From positions 1-5,807 of the forward strand of contig CAJXAU010000122.1 of NCBI GenBank assembly GCA_913050205.1: a DNA stretch of 5,807 nt. The letters are read 5' to 3'. Origin of the DNA: an uncultured Verrucomicrobiota bacterium (GTDB lineage: Bacteria; Verrucomicrobiota; Verrucomicrobiia; Limisphaerales; UBA1096). The position numbers were made by a program, and so were the translations under genes. Positions 1 to 5,681 of this stretch are shown here, one piece after another. Numbering within the stretch: position 1 is the stretch's first letter; each line of letters begins with the position of its first letter. A model generated the notes under the pieces. It was not told the DNA's origin. It searched no databases and saw nothing but the letters and a program-made list of their open reading frames with translations.

Positions 1-2
1 CC

Positions 3-2039
3 AAGCCGCTCGACCGCTTGGCCAAGCGCGAGCCGAAACCGGGACGCCTACCGGCGTTTCGTCGGTTGACCCGCACGGAATATCAAAACGCCATCCGCGA
101 TTTGCTGGGCGTGCAGATCGATGCCACCCGCCTGCTGCCCAAGGACGAGGAGAGCCACGGCTTTGACAACATCACCGTTGACTCGCTCTCGCCGAGCCTG
201 CTCGACCGATACCTGATCGCCGCGCAAAAAATCAGTCGCCTTGCGGTGGGCACGCCGCTGAACCGCCCGGATGGATTCACGTTTCGGTTGCCGGCAGATT
301 TCACGCAGGAGAAACATATTGAAGGCCTGCCAGTGGGCACGCGTGGCGGGGTGCTGTTGCCGTACACATTTCCGCGCGATGGCGAGTACGAGATTCGCGT
401 GCGCCTGGCCCGCGACCGCAACGAACACGTCGAGGGATTGCGCGGGACGCATAAGATGGACCTGCTGCTGGATCGGGCGCGGCTCAAGCAGTTCTCCATC
501 AAGCGTCCAAATAGGGGCAACCATGACGATGTGGACAAGCACCTTGTGCTGCGGACGCGCGTCGAGGCCGGACCGCGCAAGGTCGGTGTGACGTTTCCGG
601 CGCGGTCGGTATCGCTGCTGGAAAACAAGCGGCAACCGACTGAGGCGAGATTCAACGTATTCCGGCACCCGCGCCAGTCGCCGGCGGTTTTTCAAGTGAC
701 GATCACCGGCCCGTTTGACGAGGGTGAGGCGGGGCAGTCGCCGAGTCGAAAAAAGATTTTTTCCGTCAGGCCAAGCGATCCCAAAAAAGCGGAAGCCGCC
801 GCTGCGCAAATCCTGAACCGGTTGATGAAACTGGCCTATCGCCGCGAGGTGACGCAGAGCGACCGGGCGTCTGCGATGGCGTTTTTCCGCAAAGCAAAAG
901 CGGCGGGCGGATTCGAGGCCGGCATTGCCGCCGCGTTGGAGGCAATCCTCGTGAATCCTTCGTTTATTTTTCGAATCGAAAAACCGGCGGCGGATGCGGC
1001 AGGCGCTGCGCAACCCTTGAGCGATGTTGAGTTGGCCAGTCGACTTTCGTTTTTTCTCTGGAGCAGTCTGCCCGACGAGACGTTGCTGGACCTCGCGATC
1101 GCCGGGCAGTTGAGCCAGTCGGGCGTGTTGGAAAAACAGGTGCACCGGATGTTGGCCGACCCGCGGTCCGGCAGTCTGGTCAACAACTTCGCGAGCCAAT
1201 GGTTGCACCTGCGCAACCTCGCCGCCATCACACCGGACCTGCGGTTGTTTCCGGATTTTGACGAAAACCTGCGCCGGGCGTTTCGCCGGGAGACGGAGCT
1301 GTTTTTCGAAAGTGTCCTGCGGGAGGACCGGAGTGCACTGGAGTTGCTGAAAACCGATTACACGTTTTTGAACGAGCGCTTGGCCAAGCACTACGAGATC
1401 CCGCACGTGTACGGGTCGCGCTTCCGGCGAGTGGCTTTGAAGCCGGAGGATCAGCGCGGTGGGCTGCTGCGGCACGGCAGTATCCTCTCCGTGACCTCGT
1501 ACGCCACGCGCACGTCGCCGGTCATTCGTGGTCACTGGGTGCTGGAGAATTTTTTGGGCACGCCACCCGAGCCCGCGCCACCTGATGTGCCGACGCTGGA
1601 GGATAACAGGGTCGAGGCCGACCTGCCGATGCGCCAGCGCTTGGCCAAGCACCGGGAAAATGCCGCCTGCGCCAGTTGTCATGACCGGATGGATCCAGTT
1701 GGTTTTGCGCTGGAAAACTTTGACGCGATCGGCCGCTGGCGGGAGTTCGAACACGGCGCGAGGGTTGATGCCTCCGGCGGTCTGCCGGACGGCGCGACAT
1801 TCGACGGCGTGGCAGAGCTGGAGCAAGGGTTGTTGAAACGCCCGGAGTTGTTCGTTGGCACATTGGCGGAAAAGCTGATGACTTTTGCGCTTGGCCGTGG
1901 GGTGGAGTCGAATGACGCACCGGCGATCCGGCAGATTGTGGCCGAGGCGCGGGCAGCCGATTTTAGATTGTCCTCCATCGTTTTGGGGATTACAAAGAGC
2001 GTTCCGTTTCGGATGAAACCCAGCGTCAGGCAGCCATGA
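3..2039 (+). CDS. DUF1592-family (PSD3-PSD5-PSD4-PSCyt3-PSD2) protein with c-type haem motif, 5' partial
   Basis: The frame is open to the left edge, so the true start and any signal peptide or upstream cytochrome domain are outside the window. The TTG at 18 is an internal Leu codon (context PLDRLAKRE), not a credible start. Residues below count from that TTG. DUF1587/PSD3 spans about 15-78 (LTRTEYQNAIRDLLG). A beta-rich, possibly carbohydrate-binding-like region spans about 86-232 (YTFPRDGEYEIRVRLARDR). DUF1595/PSD5 is about 257-320, DUF1592/PSD4 about 333-461 (LSFFLWSSLPDE, FLNERLAKHYEI), DUF1588/PSCyt3 about 479-577 and DUF1585/PSD2 about 595-668. C551-A-S-C554-H555 is a covalent haem-attachment motif inside the conserved HRENAACASCHDRMDP segment, which implies folding outside the cytoplasm. 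The biochemical role of this family is not established; electron transfer or scaffolding is inference. Its stop overlaps the next start (ATGA, 2036-2039), so translation is probably coupled. Family assignment is secure. Confidence 0.93.
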   Translation, partial: KPLDRLAKREPKPGRLPAFRRLTRTEYQNAIRDLLGVQIDATRLLPKDEESHGFDNITVDSLSPSLLDRYLIAAQKISRLAVGTPLNRPDGFTFRLPADFTQEKHIEGLPVGTRGGVLLPYTFPRDGEYEIRVRLARDRNEHVEGLRGTHKMDLLLDRARLKQFSIKRPNRGNHDDVDKHLVLRTRVEAGPRKVGVTFPARSVSLLENKRQPTEARFNVFRHPRQSPAVFQVTITGPFDEGEAGQSPSRKKIFSVRPSDPKKAEAAAAQILNRLMKLAYRREVTQSDRASAMAFFRKAKAAGGFEAGIAAALEAILVNPSFIFRIEKPAADAAGAAQPLSDVELASRLSFFLWSSLPDETLLDLAIAGQLSQSGVLEKQVHRMLADPRSGSLVNNFASQWLHLRNLAAITPDLRLFPDFDENLRRAFRRETELFFESVLREDRSALELLKTDYTFLNERLAKHYEIPHVYGSRFRRVALKPEDQRGGLLRHGSILSVTSYATRTSPVIRGHWVLENFLGTPPEPAPPDVPTLEDNRVEADLPMRQRLAKHRENAACASCHDRMDPVGFALENFDAIGRWREFEHGARVDASGGLPDGATFDGVAELEQGLLKRPELFVGTLAEKLMTFALGRGVESNDAPAIRQIVAEARAADFRLSSIVLGITKSVPFRMKPSVRQP
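15..28. repeat. Iterated palindrome CGCTTGGCCAAGCG, copy 1
   Basis: A perfect 14-base palindrome in the first gene, read as R-L-A-K-R (CGC TTG GCC AAG CGc), just before the DUF1587 domain in what is probably a variable linker. The first six bases of the window (CCAAGC) match the right half of the same motif and may be the end of another, imperfect copy cut by the edge. Confidence 0.8.
1377..1390. repeat. Iterated palindrome, copy 2 (one mismatch, CGCTTGGCCAAGCA)
   Basis: It contains the intact 12-base core GCTTGGCCAAGC (1378-1389) and encodes R-L-A-K-H in the conserved DUF1592 segment FLNERLAKHY. It shares 17 identical bases (1375-1391) with copy 3. Protein conservation could account for part of this match. 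Confidence 0.65.
1638..1651. repeat. Iterated palindrome, copy 3 (one mismatch, CGCTTGGCCAAGCA)
   Basis: It contains the 12-base core (1639-1650) and encodes R-L-A-K-H at the start of the conserved haem segment RLAKHRENAACASCH. It has the same codon phase and the same flanking AG and C as copy 2, 261 bases upstream. Confidence 0.65.
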
Positions 2040-3382
2040 ATTTCATCACCAAAAAATCGATCTCACGTCGAACCCTGCTGAAGGGTGTGGGCGCCTCGTT
2101 CGCGTTGCCACTACTGGACGCAATGATCCCCGCAGCGACCGCGGCAACCAAGACGCCGTTGCACCGGTTGCAGCGGCTGGGCTACGTGTTCATGCCGATG
2201 GGCTGCGACCAGTCGCGCTGGACACCGCGCAGCGAGCGTACCCTCGACAAGCTCTCGCCGATTCTCGACTCGCTGGCCCCGGTGAAGGACAAGCTCTCGG
2301 TGTTCACCAACATGGAGCTGCGCCCGGCGTACCCCGGTTCGCATGCGACGTCCAATTCCTCCTTCCTCAGCGCGGCCAAGGCCAAGGTGACGGAGAGCAC
2401 GGACTATTACCTCGGTACTACGGCGGATCAGGTGGCGGCCAAGCAGATTGGGCAGAAGACACGCCTTCCGTCGCTGGAGCTGGCGATGGACCTGTTGCAG
2501 ACGGTTGGCCAGTGCGACAACGGCTACGCTTGCGTGTACCACAACAACCTTTCGTGGTCGTCGCCCACCACGCCGTTGCCGGCAGAGGCGCATCCGAGGA
2601 TCGTTTTTGAAAATCTATTTGGCGATGGCGGCACCTCCGCCGAGCGGCGCGCTGCCCTGCAAAAACGCGCCAGCCTGTTGGACTCAATCACCGCTGAGAT
2701 GAAGCGGCTGCAGAGCGGCCTCGGCGCGGCGGACCGCGAGCGTGTCTCGGGATACATGGATTCCATTCGAGAGGTCGAGCGCCGCATCGAACAGGCCGAG
2801 GTCGAGGCACGGGACAACAAGTTGCCGGATCTTGATCGACCACTGGGTGTGCCGGCCGCTTACGCGGATCATGCCCGGCTGATGTTCGACCTGCAGTTAC
2901 TCGCGTACCAGGCCGACATCACGCGCATTGTGACGTTTCAGATTGCACGCGAGACGAGCAACCGATCCTATCCGGAGATCGGCGTGCCGAACCCGCACCA
3001 TCCGCTTTCGCATCACGGCGACAACCCGGAGAAGATCGCGCTGATGTCGAAGATTAACGCCTTCCATGTTTCGCTGTTCGCCGAGTATCTCGGGAAACTC
3101 AAGGACACACCGGAGGGCGACGGCTCGTTGCTGGACAACATGCTGATCCTGTACGGCAGCGGCATCGGCAATCCAAACGTGCACGACCATACAAACCTTC
3201 CGATCATCCTCGCCGGTGGCGCGGCAGGCGGAATGAGAGGCAACCGCCACATCCGCTACGACAACCCCACGCCGTTGGCCAACCTCCATCTCACGCTGCT
3301 CGACAAGGCGGGCGTGAAGCTCGACAAGTTTGGCGACAGCACCGGCAAGATCGACGGCTTGTTCGATACGCTGGCCATTTAA
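2036..3382 (+). CDS. DUF1552 (HXXSHH motif) protein with Tat signal
   Basis: The 448-residue protein opens with a twin-arginine signal: S10-R11-R12-T-L-L-K16, then a hydrophobic stretch (GVGASFALPLLDAMIP) and a likely cut near A34-T-A36. This indicates export in a folded state, possibly with a cofactor or metal. The family signature HPLSHH is at residues 322-327, preceded by H321. Other family-typical blocks are GSHATSNSSFL (101-111) and ILYGSGIGNPNVHDHTNLP (371-389, with H383 and H385). The clustered His and Asp residues suggest metal binding, and I recall DUF1552 and DUF1501 as distant relatives of the alkaline-phosphatase/sulfatase fold; neither point is shown here. Residues about 200-262 are rich in charged heptads (AERRAALQKRASLLDSITAEM) and probably form long helices or a coiled coil. 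The start is set by the ATGA overlap with the upstream stop and a weak AGG five bases before the ATG. DUF1592-DUF1552 pairing is common in these phyla; the reaction is unknown. Confidence 0.93.
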   Translation: MNFITKKSISRRTLLKGVGASFALPLLDAMIPAATAATKTPLHRLQRLGYVFMPMGCDQSRWTPRSERTLDKLSPILDSLAPVKDKLSVFTNMELRPAYPGSHATSNSSFLSAAKAKVTESTDYYLGTTADQVAAKQIGQKTRLPSLELAMDLLQTVGQCDNGYACVYHNNLSWSSPTTPLPAEAHPRIVFENLFGDGGTSAERRAALQKRASLLDSITAEMKRLQSGLGAADRERVSGYMDSIREVERRIEQAEVEARDNKLPDLDRPLGVPAAYADHARLMFDLQLLAYQADITRIVTFQIARETSNRSYPEIGVPNPHHPLSHHGDNPEKIALMSKINAFHVSLFAEYLGKLKDTPEGDGSLLDNMLILYGSGIGNPNVHDHTNLPIILAGGAAGGMRGNRHIRYDNPTPLANLHLTLLDKAGVKLDKFGDSTGKIDGLFDTLAI

Positions 3383-3394
3383 TCACTCGAAGCC

Positions 3395-4870
3395 ATGAAG
3401 CGCTTGCTGGGCACCCTGCTTTTCAGCCTGTCCGTCACGGTGATGGGCTTGGCCGGCGAACCAAGCCTTCCCGATGCTGCCGAGGCGCAGGACACCGCTC
3501 TCATTAAGCGTCTTTTCAAAAACGGGGCAGACGTCAACGCTGAGCAGGTGGACGGCATGACTGCACTGCACTGGGCGGTTTATCACGACGATGCCGCGTT
3601 GGGGGGCAGGCTGCTGAAGAAAGGGGCCAGCGCCTCCGCAAAAAACCGGTACGGTATCACGCCGTTGCACCTTGCGTGCCTCAACGGAAATGCGGTTTTC
3701 ATCGAGGCGTTGCTCCGGCACGGAGCCGATCCCAATGCATCGATCAACGGGGGCGAGACCGCGCTCATGACTGCTGCGCGAACCGGTCGGCCGGAAGCGG
3801 TGGAGGTGTTGCTTCGCGCCGGGGCGGAGGTCGATGCCAGAGAGCGTAACGGCCAGACCGCCGTGATGTGGGCTGCGGCTGAGGGGCACTTGGCAGTCGT
3901 TCGCGCGTTGGTTGAGGCCGGTGCGGATTTCAATCTGCCACTGGAACGCTCCGGGTTTACCGCGTTTTATTTCGCCGTTCGCGAAGGGCGATTGGAGGTC
4001 GTGAAATACCTGCTCTCCAAGGGCGCCGATGTCAACGGGGCGATGCGGCCGTCAAGTAATGGACAGGATTATCCCCGGCGCGGCACCGGGCCGCTTTTGT
4101 TGGCGGTGGAAAACGGGCATTACGACCTCGCGGTGTCGCTGCTCGATGCCGGGGCCAATCCCCACGACGCCCGCACCGGGTTTTCCGTCCTGCATGCTTT
4201 GGCGTGGATTCGGCGGCCGGACATCGGCGAGGGCGCGGCCGGTGATCCCGCCCCGCAGGGCTCGGGTCGTCGCAACAGCCTTCAGTTTGCCCGCGAATTG
4301 GTTCAGTGTGGTGCGAAGGTGAACTTCCAACTCGAGCGCGGCCGAAAGGCCGGCGGGGCCCGGGTGTCCGAGGTCGGGGCCACCGCGCTTTTCATGGCTG
4401 CCGACCGTGCGGATCTCGACTACATAAAACTGCTTGTGGAGTTGGGGGCGGACCCGCTCCTGCCCAACAACGATGGTACCACGCCGTTGATGGTTGCCGC
4501 CGGAATCGGAAGCCAAGCGCCCGAGGAGGAGGCTGGCAACGAGGCCGAGTGCCTTGCAACTGTTCGGTACCTCGTCTCACTCGGGGCCCGGGTCGATACT
4601 GTCGACAAAAACGGAGAGACCGCCATGCACGGCGCCGCCTACAAGAACATTCCAGCTGTGGTGCATTACCTCGACAGCGTTGGGCACGATATCAAGGTTT
4701 GGAATAAACCCAATCGTAACAAGCGCACTCCACTGTTGATTGCCGAAGGCTATCGCCCCGGAAACTTCAAGCCATGCTTCCGGACCGTGGAGGCGATCAC
4801 CAAGGTCATGCTTTCCCACGGCGTCAAGCCCCCCACCGGCCCCAAGCCCAAGCACACCCGTTACTACTAA
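3395..4870 (+). CDS. Secreted ankyrin-repeat protein of the DUF1592/DUF1552 neighbourhood
   Basis: The 491-residue protein has a Sec-type signal (MKRLLGTLLFSLSVTVMGLA, probable cut after A20) followed almost entirely by ankyrin repeats. Approximate repeats: 25-54, 55-87 (MTALHWAVYHDDAALGGRLL), 88-120 (ITPLHLACLNGNAVFIEALL), 121-153, 154-187, 188-230, 231-262, 263-328, 329-361, 362-407, 408-443 and a degenerate 444-479. Repeats 6, 8 and 10 carry loop insertions. The one in repeat 8 (about 272-328, Gly/Pro/Arg-rich) and the one in repeat 10 (about 371-385, QAPEEEAGNEAE) look like family features. The C-terminal blocks NGETAMHGAAYKN (407-419) and LIAEGYRPGNFKP (448-460) match my memory of a specific ankyrin subfamily found beside DUF1592/DUF1552 genes. 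Ankyrin repeats bind proteins, so a partner role with the two upstream exported proteins is the natural inference. It starts 12 nt after the upstream stop with no clear Shine-Dalgarno, in the same operon. Confidence 0.92.
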   Translation: MKRLLGTLLFSLSVTVMGLAGEPSLPDAAEAQDTALIKRLFKNGADVNAEQVDGMTALHWAVYHDDAALGGRLLKKGASASAKNRYGITPLHLACLNGNAVFIEALLRHGADPNASINGGETALMTAARTGRPEAVEVLLRAGAEVDARERNGQTAVMWAAAEGHLAVVRALVEAGADFNLPLERSGFTAFYFAVREGRLEVVKYLLSKGADVNGAMRPSSNGQDYPRRGTGPLLLAVENGHYDLAVSLLDAGANPHDARTGFSVLHALAWIRRPDIGEGAAGDPAPQGSGRRNSLQFARELVQCGAKVNFQLERGRKAGGARVSEVGATALFMAADRADLDYIKLLVELGADPLLPNNDGTTPLMVAAGIGSQAPEEEAGNEAECLATVRYLVSLGARVDTVDKNGETAMHGAAYKNIPAVVHYLDSVGHDIKVWNKPNRNKRTPLLIAEGYRPGNFKPCFRTVEAITKVMLSHGVKPPTGPKPKHTRYY

Positions 4871-4885
4871 CGCTTGGCCAAGCGT
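4870..4885. repeat. Iterated palindrome, copy 4, extended to 16 bases across the ankyrin stop codon
   Basis: CGCTTGGCCAAGCG at 4871-4884 follows directly on the TAA stop (4868-4870); the flanking A and T extend the perfect palindrome to 16 bases. As RNA it could form a 6-bp stem with a GGCC tetraloop, but no T-run follows, so a terminator role is weak. This copy is noncoding and therefore not explained by protein conservation. Confidence 0.85.
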
Positions 4886-4901
4886 GGAGTTTCGTTGTCG
4901 G

Positions 4902-4930
4902 TTGCAATCCTAAATTGCAGGAATTAAAAT
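4902..4930 (+). promoter_or_regulatory. Candidate sigma70-type promoter for the pilin-like gene
   Basis: TTGCAA (4902-4907, 4 of 6 to TTGACA) and TAAAAT (4925-4930, 5 of 6 to TATAAT) are separated by exactly 17 bases in the only AT-rich stretch between the ankyrin and pilin-like genes. Transcription would start around 4936-4938, at or next to the ATG at 4938, giving a leaderless or nearly leaderless mRNA. This fits the lack of a well-placed Shine-Dalgarno: the only AGGA (4919-4922) is 15 bases from the ATG and inside the promoter spacer. Consensus for this organism is assumed, not known. Confidence 0.5.
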
Positions 4931-4935
4931 CCTGC
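4903..4935 (+). other. Two overlapping, mutually exclusive short hairpins before the pilin-like gene
   Basis: TGCAAT (4903-4908) pairs with ATTGCA (4914-4919) around a 5-base loop. GCAGGA (4917-4922) pairs with TCCTGC (4930-4935) around a 7-base loop. They share bases 4917-4919, so only one can form at a time. If a transcript reads through from upstream, the second would hide the AGGA element. If transcription starts near 4937, neither is in the mRNA and the symmetry is either incidental or a DNA-level signal. Confidence 0.4.
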
Positions 4936-4937
4936 CC

Positions 4938-5681
4938 ATGAAAATGACTCGCCCGAGGCGATCGCTTGGCCAAGCGCTTGGCTTCACGTTGATCGAGCTG
5001 CTGGTGGTCATCGCGATCATCGCGATTCTGGCCGGCCTGCTACTGCCGGCGTTGGCCCGTGCCAAGGAGAAGGGGCGTTCCACCGCCTGCCTCAACAACC
5101 ACAAGCAGATTGGCATCGCCTTCATGCTTTACGTGGACGATTACGAGATGTTTCCCGTGCACCCAACCTGGTCCACCTGCGGTGGGAAACTGGGCCTTGG
5201 CCCCGGCTACCAGAGCAACAACAAGGCGATCGCCGACTTCGATAAGCGGCCGTTGAATAAGTACACCTCAACCGCCGATGTGTATCGTTGCCCAAGCGAT
5301 GCCGGCGACGTGCTGCACCCTGAGCACTTTCCCAATACCAAGCCGGCCGCGGAGAAAACCTGCTTCAACTATTACGGAACGAGCTACCTCGTGCAATGGT
5401 CATGGGACGGGTTTGGCGTGCAGCACGTCACTGCTGCGCCGGGGCAAAAACCGCTTACCGAGTCCGACCTTTCCCGCTCGCCCACCACCAAGTTGATTCA
5501 GGCCGACTGGCCATGGCACGGCAATCGTGCCGAGAAGTCACAAAAAACCCAGTGGCATAAACTCGGGGTTCGGGGGTTGAACACATTGTTTGGAGACGGC
5601 CACGCCGCGATTTTCGTCTTCCCGTCCGACCTTCACAACTGGGCCGGCCGCAAGCCCGATCCCGCAAACGGCTTTTGGTAG
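4938..5681 (+). CDS. Pilin-like protein with prepilin N-terminal cleavage/methylation domain (type II secretion/type IV pilus type)
   Basis: The 247-residue protein has a class III (prepilin) signal: a basic 15-residue leader (MKMTRPRRSL...), then G15|F16-T-L-I-E20. Prepilin peptidase would cut after G15 and methylate F16, and E20 is the conserved Glu5. Residues 16-40 form the hydrophobic assembly helix. The next segment (ARAKEKGRSTACLNNHKQIG, 40-59) and the Y116-R-C-P-S-D and C142-F-N-Y-Y blocks are typical of Verrucomicrobiota/Lentisphaerota pilin-like proteins. So is NTLFGDGHAAIF near 215-226. Such genes are often numerous and scattered in these genomes, away from secretion operons, and no secretion genes are visible here. 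The ATG at 4938 is chosen; ATG 4944 is an alternative that leaves the mature protein unchanged. Codons 9-15 of the leader are encoded by the palindromic repeat at 4963-4982. A promoter-like sequence ends just before the start. The individual protein's role is unknown. Confidence 0.92.
   Translation: MKMTRPRRSLGQALGFTLIELLVVIAIIAILAGLLLPALARAKEKGRSTACLNNHKQIGIAFMLYVDDYEMFPVHPTWSTCGGKLGLGPGYQSNNKAIADFDKRPLNKYTSTADVYRCPSDAGDVLHPEHFPNTKPAAEKTCFNYYGTSYLVQWSWDGFGVQHVTAAPGQKPLTESDLSRSPTTKLIQADWPWHGNRAEKSQKTQWHKLGVRGLNTLFGDGHAAIFVFPSDLHNWAGRKPDPANGFW
4963..4982. repeat. Iterated palindrome, copy 5, compound form in the pilin leader
   Basis: The 20-base run contains two overlapping perfect 14-base palindromes: CGCTTGGCCAAGCG (4963-4976) and its permuted form GCCAAGCGCTTGGC (4969-4982). 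It encodes leader residues S9-L-G-Q-A-L-G15, in a different codon phase from the copies in the first gene, and ends exactly at the prepilin peptidase cleavage glycine. Confidence 0.85.

Noticed and set aside
18..20. TTG at 18 as the start of the first gene
   Set aside because: The frame is open upstream to the window edge and the family normally has more protein before DUF1587. The TTG is part of the palindromic repeat.
48..1826. 592-codon minus-strand open frame opposite the DUF1592 gene
   Set aside because: It is a shadow caused by GC-rich codon use. The translation is Arg/Gln/His-rich with no recognisable domain, while the + strand has five family domains in the expected order.
1888..1901. 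Further partial palindrome CGCTTGGCC at 1888-1896
   Set aside because: It matches only 11 of 14 bases and encodes the conserved A-L-G-R-G motif of DUF1585, so protein constraint explains it.
3274..3283. GTTGGCCAAC palindrome in the DUF1552 gene
   Set aside because: It shares only the central TTGGCCAA with the repeat and encodes the family-typical P-L-A-N-L segment; a ten-base palindrome is unremarkable at this scale.
2154..4490. Recurring CACGCCGTTG strings (near 2154, 2570, 3269, 3659 and 4481)
   Set aside because: They all encode T-P-L with preferred codons in ordinary protein contexts, have no palindromic structure and no copy outside genes.
4870..4885. Palindrome after the ankyrin gene as an intrinsic terminator
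   Set aside because: The stem is only 6 bp with a tetraloop and there is no T-run after it. The same sequence lies inside coding regions elsewhere, so termination cannot be its general role.
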